Positions 45,244 through 53,766 of a stretch of DNA of 64,000 bases are shown here, piece after piece; position 1 is the first letter of the stretch; each line of letters starts with the position of its first letter. Origin of the DNA: JACMNW01 sp031406155 (GTDB taxonomy: Bacteria > Pseudomonadota > Alphaproteobacteria > Rhodobacterales > Rhodobacteraceae); assembly GCA_031406155.1 (NCBI GenBank), contig JANOGW010000057.1:1-64000 (forward strand). The letters run 5' to 3'. Under the pieces are notes generated by a model. It was not told the DNA's origin and ran no database searches. It saw only the letters and a list, made by a program, of their open reading frames with translations. The position numbers and the translations under genes were made by a program.

Positions 45244-46353
45244 ATGCCACAGGCACCTGATATGCTGGCGGCTGCGCGAGATACTCGCATCGTAATTTCT
45301 GTTGACGCAATGGGTGGCGATATGGGGCCGGCAGCCGTGGTTGCCGGCCTTGTTGATTCAGCACAGAAAAACCCTGATGTGGCATTCGTGCTGCATGGCG
45401 ATGAGACAGCGCTCAAGCGTCTGGTTGGAAAGCACAAAGTGCTGGCAGGGCGCTGCACGTTGCGGCACGCACCGCGGGTCGTGACGATGGATGACAAACC
45501 CAGTCAGGTGATGCGGCACGGCGAGGGCACGTCAATGTGGTCTTGCATCGAAAGCGTCAAGTTGGGCGAGGCCACGGTTGCCGTGTCTTGCGGCAATACC
45601 GGCGCGTTGATGGCGCTGTCGATGATCAAGCTGCGCAAGTTGCCGGGGGTGAACCGACCGGCCATCGCCTGTCTGTGGCCATCGCGCAATCCCGGCGGGT
45701 TCAATGTGATGCTGGACGTGGGTGCCGATATCAAGGCTGATGCCGAGGATCTGCTGCAATACGCGATCATGGGGGCGTCCTACGCGCGCAATGGCCTTAA
45801 TCTGCAATGTCCACGGGTTGGCTTGCTGAATGTTGGCACTGAAGAGCATAAGGGCCGCGCCGAATTGAAACTGGCTCATGACCAGATCTCGGCTGCCGCA
45901 AAGGACGGCGGGTTCGAGTATATCGGTTTTGTCGAAGGCGGCGATCTGCCGGGCAGCCGCTGCGACGTGATCGTTACCGATGGCTTTACCGGCAACATCG
46001 CGATCAAGACGGGCGAAGGCACTGCCAAGCTGATCTCGGACTTCCTGCGCGAAGCTTTTAACGCGACTTTTCTGTCTAAGATCGCGGCCTTGCTGGCGCT
46101 GACCTCCCTGAAACGCCTGCGAAAACGCATTGATCCGCGCCGGGTGAATGGCGGCGTGTTTCTGGGGCTGAACGGCACCGTGGTCAAATCGCACGGATCG
46201 GCAGATGCAACCGGCGTGTCAGCAGCGATCAAACTGGCGTTTCAACTGGCGCAATCGGGTTTTCAGGAACGTCTTGCTGCGCGGGTTGCATCGGCGGGCC
46301 GCGCGGGGCAGGATGCCCTCGCAGCAGGAATGCACAACGGTAAAGAAGAATGA
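45244..46353 (+). CDS. plsX: Phosphate acyltransferase PlsX
   Basis: The 369-residue protein has the PlsX core starting TRIVISVDAMGGDMGP, and GNTGALMALSMIKLRKL and GFTGNIAIKTGEGTAKLI in the nucleotide-fold region. It makes acyl-phosphate from acyl-ACP for phospholipid synthesis. The ATG at 45244 is used; an in-frame ATG at 45262 is also possible. The stop overlaps fabH (ATGA), so lipid genes are co-translated. Confidence 0.96.
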   Translation: MPQAPDMLAAARDTRIVISVDAMGGDMGPAAVVAGLVDSAQKNPDVAFVLHGDETALKRLVGKHKVLAGRCTLRHAPRVVTMDDKPSQVMRHGEGTSMWSCIESVKLGEATVAVSCGNTGALMALSMIKLRKLPGVNRPAIACLWPSRNPGGFNVMLDVGADIKADAEDLLQYAIMGASYARNGLNLQCPRVGLLNVGTEEHKGRAELKLAHDQISAAAKDGGFEYIGFVEGGDLPGSRCDVIVTDGFTGNIAIKTGEGTAKLISDFLREAFNATFLSKIAALLALTSLKRLRKRIDPRRVNGGVFLGLNGTVVKSHGSADATGVSAAIKLAFQLAQSGFQERLAARVASAGRAGQDALAAGMHNGKEE

Positions 46354-47321
46354 CAATACGCGCCGTGGTTAAGGGGATCGGGCATTATCTGCCTGATCGC
46401 ATCGTGTCGAACGTCGATCTGGAAAGCATGGTTGACACCACCGATGAATGGATCAGGACCCGGTCCGGGATCGAACGCCGTCATTTCGTGGCGGACGGTC
46501 AATTCACCTCCGACCTGGCAGTGCGCGCGGCCAATTCGGCATTGGCAGATGCCGGGCTTGTGGCGGATGATATTGATGCGATCATTGTCGCCACATCGAC
46601 GCCCGACCTGACTTTTCCGTCGGTCGCGTCCATCGTGCAGGGCCAATTGGGCATGACACGCGGGTTTGCCTTTGATGTGCAGGCAGTTTGCGCGGGCTTT
46701 GTCTTTGCCATGTCGACCGCAAATGCGATGATCATATCGGGGCAGGCGATGCGCGTTCTGATCATCGGGGCCGAAAGTTTTTCGCGACTGATGGATTGGT
46801 CGGACCGTTCGACCTGCGTCTTGTTTGGTGATGGTGCCGGCGCGCTGGTGTTGGAGGCAGCCACCGGCGACGGCAGCACCGCCGACCGTGGCATCCTTGC
46901 GACCGATCTGCATTCCGATGGGCGCTTCCGCGATCTGCTTTATGTCGATGGCGGGGTGTCGACCGGCAGCACCGGCTATCTGCGCATGCACGGCAAGGAA
47001 GTATTTCGCCATGCCGTTGAAAAGCTTGCTGAAACTGCTCACACGGCGTTGGCAAAAATCGGCATGACCGGTGCCGATGTCGATTGGATTGTGCCGCATC
47101 AGGCCAATTTGCGCATCATCAGCGCCACCGCGCACCGGATGCAGGTTCCGATGGACCGCGTCGTTGTAACCGTGCAGGATCATGGCAATACGTCGGCCGC
47201 GTCGATTCCGCTGGCGATGTCGGTCGGGCGGGACCGGGGGCAGTTGAAACCCGGCAATCTGATAGTCACCGAGGCGATCGGCGGCGGTCTGGCCTGGGGA
47301 TCGGTTGTCCTGCGGCTGTGA
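46350..47321 (+). CDS. fabH: 3-oxoacyl-ACP synthase III
   Basis: The 323-residue thiolase-fold enzyme has the triad Cys114 (QAVCAGF), His250 (VPHQANLRI) and Asn280 (DHGNTS). It condenses acetyl-CoA with malonyl-ACP to start fatty acid synthesis. It overlaps plsX by 4 bases and is followed by ihfA at 108 bases. Confidence 0.98.
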   Translation: MTIRAVVKGIGHYLPDRIVSNVDLESMVDTTDEWIRTRSGIERRHFVADGQFTSDLAVRAANSALADAGLVADDIDAIIVATSTPDLTFPSVASIVQGQLGMTRGFAFDVQAVCAGFVFAMSTANAMIISGQAMRVLIIGAESFSRLMDWSDRSTCVLFGDGAGALVLEAATGDGSTADRGILATDLHSDGRFRDLLYVDGGVSTGSTGYLRMHGKEVFRHAVEKLAETAHTALAKIGMTGADVDWIVPHQANLRIISATAHRMQVPMDRVVVTVQDHGNTSAASIPLAMSVGRDRGQLKPGNLIVTEAIGGGLAWGSVVLRL

Positions 47322-47429
47322 CCGGGCGAAAATCGGCTTTCCACCAGCAATGAATAACCCCGTCCAAGTGGTTGATATTGACTCGAGAATCCATCCCGCG
47401 CATCTTGGTAAAAATGCTTGGGGGATAAC

Positions 47430-47732
47430 ATGAGTGAAAAGACACTGACACGTATGGATCTGAGCGAGGCCGTTTTTCGCGAAGTGGGGCTATCGCGCAA
47501 CGAATCTGCCGAACTGGTGGAAAGCGTTTTGGCGCATATGTCGGACGCACTGGCATCGGGGACGACAGTCAAGATTTCGTCCTTTGGTACGTTCTCGGTG
47601 CGCGATAAATCCGCGCGCGTGGGACGCAACCCCAAGACCGGTGACGAAGTGCCGATCAGCCCGCGCCGCGTTCTGACCTTTCGGCCGTCGCATCTGATGA
47701 AAGACCGCGTCGCCGCCGGTCGCAAGCGCTGA
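47430..47732 (+). CDS. ihfA: Integration host factor subunit alpha
   Basis: The start is at ATG 47430 (MSEKTLTRMDLSEAVFREVGL), 100 residues. It is a DNABII-fold protein with GTTVKISSFGTFSVRDKSARVGRNPKTG forming the beta-arm base and the tip proline region. It bends DNA as a heterodimer with IHF-beta. It lies 13 bases upstream of the MerR gene, the usual order in alphaproteobacteria. Confidence 0.97.
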   Translation: MSEKTLTRMDLSEAVFREVGLSRNESAELVESVLAHMSDALASGTTVKISSFGTFSVRDKSARVGRNPKTGDEVPISPRRVLTFRPSHLMKDRVAAGRKR

Positions 47733-47745
47733 GGGGCATTGCCGG

Positions 47746-48678
47746 ATGGACAAGTCGCCTGACGCCTTTCGCACCATCAGCGAGGTTGCAGAGCATCTTG
47801 AAACCCCCGCGCATGTGCTTCGGTTCTGGGAAAGCCGTTTTCCGCAGATTCGCCCGGTCAAGCGCGCGGGCGGGCGGCGCTATTACAGACCGTCCGATGT
47901 GTCGCTGCTAACCGGCATCAAGCGGCTGTTGCATGACGAAGGCATGACCATCCGCGGTGTACAAAAGATCCTGCGCGAACAAGGCGTCCGGCACGTGGCC
48001 GGCCTGTACGGTACGGCCGCTGAGGACGCATTGACGGACGCGGACCACCTTGGCGATGCGGGACCCTTTGTTGAGCATATCGATGAAGTGGTCGTGCCGC
48101 TGCGCGCAGAGCCTTCGCCTTCGCCCCGCGTCCCCGATCTGGCGGCCGTGATGGCAAAGGCTTCCATGCATGGCACCGAGGCGCACGAAAAGCCGCCCGC
48201 GCAAAGCACGCCTTCGCCCAGAGTGGAACCTGTGCAGGGCACGTTGCTGCTAACCCCGCAGCCTGCGCAGGAGACGGTCGAAGAACCGGTGGTGGCCGAT
48301 GAAGCCAATGCCGAAAGCGATGACAGCCCGGTAGCGCATGTGCAGTCCAGTCCATCTGACGACGACACGTTGGCCCGCGTTGCAGCGTCGGTGTCAGACC
48401 CGATTGCCATATCAGATGATCTGGTCGCAAAAGACACCGCCGCAACTGAACCGGTGGCTGCATCTGCACCACTCGACGTCGCTTCTGGCGGCGATGAAAG
48501 CGACTTTGAGGACGATGATTTTGACGACGGCCCTGTCATAACTCTGGCGGCGCGGATCAGGGCCCTGCCCCCGGATGCATCGGCAGGCAGGGTCGGCGCC
48601 GAATTGCTGGCAATCGTGTCGCGGCTTCGGGCCCTGCGCGACTCCATGGCGGAGGCAAGCCACACGGGCCGGGCGTGA
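47746..48678 (+). CDS. MerR-family regulator with long acidic C-terminus
   Basis: The 310-residue protein has an N-terminal MerR winged helix (AFRTISEVAEHLETPAHVLRFWE ... KRAGGRRYYRPSDV) to about residue 85. About 190 residues of Ala/Pro/Glu/Asp-rich low-complexity sequence follow, then a short helical end (GAELLAIVSRLRALRDSM). The placement next to ihfA is conserved in alphaproteobacteria. No cysteine ligands or effector domain are seen, so the signal and targets are unknown. Confidence 0.9.
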   Translation: MDKSPDAFRTISEVAEHLETPAHVLRFWESRFPQIRPVKRAGGRRYYRPSDVSLLTGIKRLLHDEGMTIRGVQKILREQGVRHVAGLYGTAAEDALTDADHLGDAGPFVEHIDEVVVPLRAEPSPSPRVPDLAAVMAKASMHGTEAHEKPPAQSTPSPRVEPVQGTLLLTPQPAQETVEEPVVADEANAESDDSPVAHVQSSPSDDDTLARVAASVSDPIAISDDLVAKDTAATEPVAASAPLDVASGGDESDFEDDDFDDGPVITLAARIRALPPDASAGRVGAELLAIVSRLRALRDSMAEASHTGRA

Positions 48679-48740
48679 CCTGATCGGGGCACGCTTTCTT
48701 GCTTGCTCCGGCCCGGAATATCGGTATGTATCCCGCGTGT

Positions 48741-48818
48741 CGGGCCGTGGCGCAGCCTGGTTAGCGCGTCCGTCTGGGGGGCGGAAGGTCGAGAGTTCAA
48801 ATCTCTCCGGCCCGACCA
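48741..48818 (+). tRNA. tRNA-Pro (GGG)
   Basis: The cloverleaf has acceptor arms CGGGCCG (48741-48747) and CGGCCCG (48808-48814), discriminator A and encoded CCA. The anticodon stem TCCGT/GCGGA encloses loop CTGGGGG, so the anticodon is GGG (proline). The T-arm GAGAG-TTCAAAT-CTCTC is clear. Confidence 0.95.
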
Positions 48819-48898
48819 ACCGGGAAACCGCCCGCCTGCCATCCGGCAGTGCGGGCGTTTCCTTTTTAGCATGAATATCTAGCGTGAAGGCGTTGCGG

Positions 48899-49969
48899 AT
48901 GACCGGAGTTTTGCCTGCCCAGATGCTGCGCGGCCTGATCGCATCGGGGGCGATTGTCGCGGATACCGCGGTTACCGACGCACAGGTGCAACCCGCCAGC
49001 CTTGATCTGCGACTTGGGCATGTGGCGTACCGGGTTCGCGCCTCTTTTCTGGCCGGGCAAGGGCAGTCGGTTGCATCCCGGATTGCAGAGTTCGAAATGC
49101 ACCGGGTAGACCTTAGCAAGGGTGCCGTGCTGGAAAAGGGCTGCGTCTATGTGATCCCACTGATGGAGCGGCTGGCGCTACCGGCGGGCATCGCCGCCGT
49201 CGCGAATGCCAAAAGCTCGACAGGGCGGCTGGATCTTCTAACCCGCACGATCATCGATGGTGGAACGGAATTCGACCGCATCCCCGAAGGCTATGCTGGC
49301 CCGCTTTATGCCGAGGTCTGTCCGCGCAGCTTTTCGGTGCTGGTCCGCCCCGGCATGCGCCTAAACCAGATTCGGTTCCGGCAGGGCGAGGCGGTTTTGG
49401 GTGATGCGGCACTAGCCGAACTGCATGCGCGCGAGCCCCTGGTTTCCGGAACGGCGGTCATTTCGGACGGTCTGGGATTTTCGGTTGATCTGAAACCGGC
49501 CTCCGGTGATCTGGTGGGCTACCGCGCCAAGCCGCATACCGGGGTGATCGATCTGGACAAGATCAGCCATTATCCGGCGTCAGAGTATTGGGAGGAAATC
49601 CACTCCAAGGACGCGCGCATCATCCTTGATCCCGGCGCATTCTACATTCTGGTCAGCCGCGAGGCAGTGACCATACCGCCTGACTATGCCGCCGAAATGG
49701 CCCCCTATCTGGCCATGGTGGGCGAGTTTCGCGTGCACTATGCCGGGTTTTTCGACCCCGGTTTTGGCTATGCCGCATCAGGCGGTGCCGGATCACGCGG
49801 CGTGTTGGAAGTGCGCTGCCACGAGGCACCGTTCGTTCTGGAACACGGGCAGGTGGTGGGGCGGTTGGTCTATGAACGCATGGCATCCCGGCCAGACACT
49901 TTGTACGGCACGGCCATTGCGTCAAATTATCAGGGTCAAGGCCTAAAACTGGCCAAGCAATTTCGCTGA
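48899..49969 (+). CDS. dcd: dCTP deaminase, long fused form
   Basis: ATG 48899 (GAAGGC upstream) gives 356 residues; a GTG at 48884 would add five. Two dUTPase/DCD-like halves are joined. The first has QPASLDLRLG and NAKSSTGRLDLLTRTIIDGG, and the second has GYRAKPHTGVIDLDK and GFFDPGFGY. Alphaproteobacteria commonly have this double-length 2'-deoxycytidine 5'-triphosphate deaminase, which makes dUTP for dTTP synthesis. It follows tRNA-Pro. Confidence 0.88.
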   Translation: MTGVLPAQMLRGLIASGAIVADTAVTDAQVQPASLDLRLGHVAYRVRASFLAGQGQSVASRIAEFEMHRVDLSKGAVLEKGCVYVIPLMERLALPAGIAAVANAKSSTGRLDLLTRTIIDGGTEFDRIPEGYAGPLYAEVCPRSFSVLVRPGMRLNQIRFRQGEAVLGDAALAELHAREPLVSGTAVISDGLGFSVDLKPASGDLVGYRAKPHTGVIDLDKISHYPASEYWEEIHSKDARIILDPGAFYILVSREAVTIPPDYAAEMAPYLAMVGEFRVHYAGFFDPGFGYAASGGAGSRGVLEVRCHEAPFVLEHGQVVGRLVYERMASRPDTLYGTAIASNYQGQGLKLAKQFR

Positions 49970-49981
49970 CATGCGAAAGGC

Positions 49982-50224
49982 TTAACGTCCGATGCGACGC
50001 GTGGTCTGCGCCGCTTTTGCCGCAAGGTCTTGCAGATCTCGCGACTTTGCGGCGTCGACCACGTCGGTGTGCATTGAGGATTGGTCCGGGGTGTCAAGCG
50101 TCCTTTGTGTCGGACCTGCCGATGTTTTGCGGGACACCAAGCGAAAGCCGCGGTCGACAACAACGTTGACCACCCGGCGAACCACCTGGTTAATGACCAT
50201 ATTGATAAGTCGATCCATATTCAT
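49982..50224 (-). CDS. Small hypothetical protein (80 aa)
   Basis: The 80-residue protein starts MNMDRLINMVINQVVRRVVNVV at 50224 behind AGGAGGAG and ends AAKAAQTTRRIGR. The N-terminal half is an amphipathic or weakly hydrophobic helix, and the rest is polar. The excellent ribosome site and position just downstream of scpB on the same strand support a real gene. No domain is recognised. Confidence 0.7.
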   Translation of the reverse strand: MNMDRLINMVINQVVRRVVNVVVDRGFRLVSRKTSAGPTQRTLDTPDQSSMHTDVVDAAKSRDLQDLAAKAAQTTRRIGR

Positions 50225-50257
50225 TGCTAACTCCTCCTGCGCCGGATTTCTGCGCCC

Positions 50258-50911
50258 TTAATCCTCAAACAGTTCATTCTGGCCGGTCGCTGCTTCACTC
50301 TCATCTTCGTCATCCGGCACCCGCAAGATGCCTGGGCCCGGCATGCTGTCAAGCAACCCTGCCGCGCGCAGATCCTTCAGGCCGGGCAGATCGCGCGCGG
50401 ATTCCAGCCCGAAATGATCCAAAAAATGATCCGTGACTACAAAAGTCACCGGGCGCCCGGGGGTCATGCGGCGGCGGCCAAAGCGGATCCAGTCCAGTTC
50501 GATCAGTTGATCGACCGTACCACGACTGACTGCGACGCCGCGAATTTCTTCGATCTCGGTCCGGGTCACAGGTTGGTGATAGGCGACGATGGCCAGCGTT
50601 TCGATCGCCGCGCGCGACAGCTTGCGTGTCTCGACAATTTCCTTGTGCATCAGATGGCCAAGATCGGCCGCCGTGCGCAGGGCATAGGCATCACCCACCC
50701 GCACAAGGGTGACGCCACGCCCCTCATAGCGGCGACGCAGGTGCACCAGAGCCTCGGCAGGATCGCAGCCATGCGGCAGACGGCTGGTCAGCTCGGCAAG
50801 CGTAACAGGTTCGGCAGAGGCGAACAGGACAGCCTCGATCATGCGTTCCTGTTCCCCCATCGGCGGGGCTTCGAACAGGGTCTTTTCGAATGAGTCAGCG
50901 GTAATGGTCAT
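50258..50911 (-). CDS. scpB: Segregation and condensation protein B
   Basis: The start is at ATG 50911 (MTITADSFEK), overlapping the scpA stop (ATGA). The 217-residue product has the paired winged helices of ScpB: ERMIEAVLFASAEPVTLAEL near 24-43 and KLSRAAIETLAIVAYHQPVTRTEIEEIRGV near 97-126. It ends in an acidic tail. With ScpA and SMC it forms the condensin that compacts and segregates the chromosome. Confidence 0.95.
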   Translation of the reverse strand: MTITADSFEKTLFEAPPMGEQERMIEAVLFASAEPVTLAELTSRLPHGCDPAEALVHLRRRYEGRGVTLVRVGDAYALRTAADLGHLMHKEIVETRKLSRAAIETLAIVAYHQPVTRTEIEEIRGVAVSRGTVDQLIELDWIRFGRRRMTPGRPVTFVVTDHFLDHFGLESARDLPGLKDLRAAGLLDSMPGPGILRVPDDEDESEAATGQNELFED

Positions 50912-51705
50912 CGGCTGTCTTTCTTGCGCACCTGGATGGCTGCAAACGTCTCTCCCTGGCGCAGATCGACCTGCCCCGCCTTGGCCATTTCCAGCACTGC
51001 GGCAAAATGGGCGGCGGTTGCGGACCGGCGACGATAGGGGTGGCCCTGCCAATCCTCGGGCAGGAACGAGGTCAGGTCCGCCCAGACACCGGAATACCCG
51101 ATAAGCTTGCGCATCCGCTCAAGTGCCTGTTCCATCGTGAAAACATCGTCGCGGTCCATCGTGAAGGGGCGAAAATCATCGCGGGTACGAATGCGGGCAT
51201 AGGCGCGCATCATGTCAAGCAGGGTTGCCGAATAGCTGACCTTGCGGTGGCGGGTCACATCGGTGGGAATGCCGCGGGCAAAGAAATCACGCCCAAGTTG
51301 ATCGCGGGCCAGCAGACGGGCGGCGGCATCGCGCATCGCGGCGAGACGTTCCAGTTGAAACGCCAGATGTGCCGCCAAATCTTCGGCCGAGGGGCCATCC
51401 TCGCCGGGTTCGGGGGGCAACAGCAGCCGTGATTTAAGGTAGGCAAGCCACGCGGCCATCACCAGATAATCGGCGGCCAGTTCGATCCGCAAGGCCTGCG
51501 CCCGTTCAATGAAACCGAGGTACTGTATCGCCAGTTGCAGAACCGAAATGCGCCGAAGATCAACCTTCTGGGTGCGCGACAGGGTCAGCAAAAGATCAAG
51601 CGGGCCTTCAAAGCCGTCCACATCAACGATCAACACCTCTGCCGCCATGCGGTCCAACGGGGCAATCCGTTCGGGCGTATCCTGCGGCCAATCAAGGTCA
51701 GGCAT
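50908..51705 (-). CDS. scpA: Segregation and condensation protein A
   Basis: The start is at ATG 51705 (MPDLDWPQDTPERIAPL), overlapping nagZ by 8 bases; the longer open frame is rejected. The 265-residue kleisin has the N-terminal VDGFEGPLDLLLTLSRTQKVDL helix-binding region for SMC and a C-terminal winged helix ending in the QGETFAAIQV segment. It bridges SMC heads with ScpB. It forms one transcript with nagZ and scpB. Confidence 0.95.
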   Translation of the reverse strand: MPDLDWPQDTPERIAPLDRMAAEVLIVDVDGFEGPLDLLLTLSRTQKVDLRRISVLQLAIQYLGFIERAQALRIELAADYLVMAAWLAYLKSRLLLPPEPGEDGPSAEDLAAHLAFQLERLAAMRDAAARLLARDQLGRDFFARGIPTDVTRHRKVSYSATLLDMMRAYARIRTRDDFRPFTMDRDDVFTMEQALERMRKLIGYSGVWADLTSFLPEDWQGHPYRRRSATAAHFAAVLEMAKAGQVDLRQGETFAAIQVRKKDSR

Positions 51706-52711
51706 CGGCGTATTCCTTCGCCAATGCAGCCTCGGTCGCCGCGATATCGATGGTGATGGGCGGTTTGCGGCACGCAAGTGCGGCCTTGGCCCGCAGACCA
51801 GTATCGCCGCGCATGACAGGGGCCGCAGCAGCAACCGCGCGCATTTCAGTCATATCGCCATTGCAATGCAGGGCAATGTCGCAGCCGGCGTCAAGCGACC
51901 TGCGCGCCCGGTCGGCAACCGTGCCAGACAGGGCCTGCATGTTCAGATCGTCCGTTAACAGAAGCCCGGCAAAGCCGATGTCATTACGGATGATGTCAAT
52001 CATCCGGGGCGACTGAGTGGCAGGATTTTCGTCATCATAGGCGGAAAAGACGACATGCGCCGTCATCGCCATGGGCAAACCGGCAAGCGCGCGGAAGGGG
52101 GCGAAATCTTGCCCCATCAGCGTGGCGGCATCTGCGGTGACCGTCGGCAGATCGTGATGGGTATCGCCAGCGGCACGTCCGTGGCCCGGCGTGTGTTTGA
52201 CCACCGGCACCACACCGCCCGCCAGAGATGCATCCGCCACGGCCCGTGCGATGGCGCTGACAGATGCGGCATCTGTGCCGTAACAGCGGTTGCGCAGGAA
52301 CGGATGCGTCACGTCGGTTGCAATATCGGCGACGGGCGCGCAGTTCGCATCGATGCCGACCGCCCGCAATTCCGCCGCGATCAGCGTTGCCCGCAGCGCC
52401 ATGATCCGACAGGCTGCGGCCATATCCCGGGCCGCCATGATCGCCTCAAGCGGCGGCGTCCATTCCCGCCAATGCGGCGCCCGCAACCGCTGTACGCGGC
52501 CCCCCTCCTGATCGACCAGCACCATTGCATCGCGCCCCACGGCGGCGCGCAGATCGCAGGTCAGGCGGTAAAGTTGTGCCGGGCCTTCAACATTGCGGGC
52601 AAAGACGATGAATGCGAAGGGATCGGCGTCCCGAAAGAACGCCCGTTCCTGCACCGACACGTCCAAACCCATGCAGCCAAAAACGGCCGGCGTGGTGCCG
52701 ACGTCGGTCAT
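51698..52711 (-). CDS. nagZ: Beta-N-acetylhexosaminidase (peptidoglycan recycling)
   Basis: The 337-residue GH3 enzyme has the NagZ-type loop KHTPGHGRA at 172-180 with its catalytic histidine and the nucleophile aspartate in LLTDDLNM near 254. There is no signal peptide, so it acts in the cytoplasm on anhydromuropeptides. Its start overlaps the SPOR gene stop and its end overlaps scpA, the SPOR-nagZ-scpA-scpB order typical of Rhodobacteraceae. Confidence 0.95.
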   Translation of the reverse strand: MTDVGTTPAVFGCMGLDVSVQERAFFRDADPFAFIVFARNVEGPAQLYRLTCDLRAAVGRDAMVLVDQEGGRVQRLRAPHWREWTPPLEAIMAARDMAAACRIMALRATLIAAELRAVGIDANCAPVADIATDVTHPFLRNRCYGTDAASVSAIARAVADASLAGGVVPVVKHTPGHGRAAGDTHHDLPTVTADAATLMGQDFAPFRALAGLPMAMTAHVVFSAYDDENPATQSPRMIDIIRNDIGFAGLLLTDDLNMQALSGTVADRARRSLDAGCDIALHCNGDMTEMRAVAAAAPVMRGDTGLRAKAALACRKPPITIDIAATEAALAKEYADA

Positions 52712-53694
52712 CTATGAGTGACCGGGATGCACGAGGTATCTTCCGACAACAGCGCCGAGCAGAACCGCCGGGCATCGTCCTCGTCCGAAAACCCGAAGGC
52801 GCGCAGGCGGAAAAAGGTCTGTCCGCCACTGGTCGCCGGTTGCACGATGATGGCCTTGCCGACCATCAGATCGCCAAAGCTGCCCTGAAGACGGGTCCAT
52901 TCGGCACGCGCGCCATCTGCCGTATCAAACGCCCCTAACTGCACCAGCCTGGTGCCCGCAGCAACCTCTGCCGGCTGCATTTCCGGCGAAGCGACCGATA
53001 CCACATCCTGCACATCGGCGATGTCCGGTGCAGTCCCCTCAACCGTGGCGGGTAGCGTCGATGGCCGCGCCAATGGCCGGGGGGAACGGACTACGGCCCC
53101 CGCCGCATTGGTCGCAGACGAGGTGACCTCAGGCGCTACCTCTATCGGGATTTCACCGCCATCCGACAGGGCGGCGGCGAGCGCGCGGTTGATGGCATCT
53201 TCGTCAACGCCTGCATCGGCCGTGGCGTCCGGTGCTTGTGCGACGGCGACCTCGGTCGGCACGGCTGTCGAGGCGCCGGTGTCCGTCAGCAACGCATCGA
53301 CGCTGTCCGGGGCGGCAGCGGGGGTAACAGTTGACAGGCCGGGGGCATCGTCCAGCGACAGTTCCACCGCGCGAGGCGCAAGGATCAGACGTTCGGCGGG
53401 GGCAGCGACATTGCCTTCCGCGGCAATGGTATTGACCGCAAGGCCCTGATTGTCGGCAACGGACCCGCCGGGAATGGCCGGGGTGACCCGCATCGGGCCC
53501 TGCAAGGCCAGAACAACCGGAATGCCAGACACATCGCGAACCGCAAGCCTGTAGCCCCAGACCGCCAAACCGAGGACCAGCGCGACCGACGTGGCCGCCC
53601 CAGCAAGATTGATCAGACTGTTGAACCGTGACGGAGCACCACCATGGGATGCGCGCCCGCTGCCTTCGAACCGTTCGAAATTCATATCCGCCAT
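52708..53694 (-). CDS. SPOR domain-containing membrane protein
   Basis: The 328-residue protein has a short cytoplasmic start, one transmembrane helix at about 27-48 (LINLAGAATSVALVLGLAVWGY), a long Ala/Pro/Val-rich periplasmic linker, and a C-terminal SPOR domain (about 245-328, RLVQLGAFDTADGARAEW to TSCIPVTHR). SPOR domains bind glycan strands stripped of stem peptides at the division septum. A role in cell division or envelope is inferred. It is co-transcribed with nagZ. Confidence 0.9.
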   Translation of the reverse strand: MADMNFERFEGSGRASHGGAPSRFNSLINLAGAATSVALVLGLAVWGYRLAVRDVSGIPVVLALQGPMRVTPAIPGGSVADNQGLAVNTIAAEGNVAAPAERLILAPRAVELSLDDAPGLSTVTPAAAPDSVDALLTDTGASTAVPTEVAVAQAPDATADAGVDEDAINRALAAALSDGGEIPIEVAPEVTSSATNAAGAVVRSPRPLARPSTLPATVEGTAPDIADVQDVVSVASPEMQPAEVAAGTRLVQLGAFDTADGARAEWTRLQGSFGDLMVGKAIIVQPATSGGQTFFRLRAFGFSDEDDARRFCSALLSEDTSCIPVTHR

Positions 53695-53766
53695 GTCCTG
53701 CCTCGCATCGCCAGGCGGTTGGATCCGCCACGCTGATTTTCCGGTTTGGCCAGACCGGCGCAGTTG

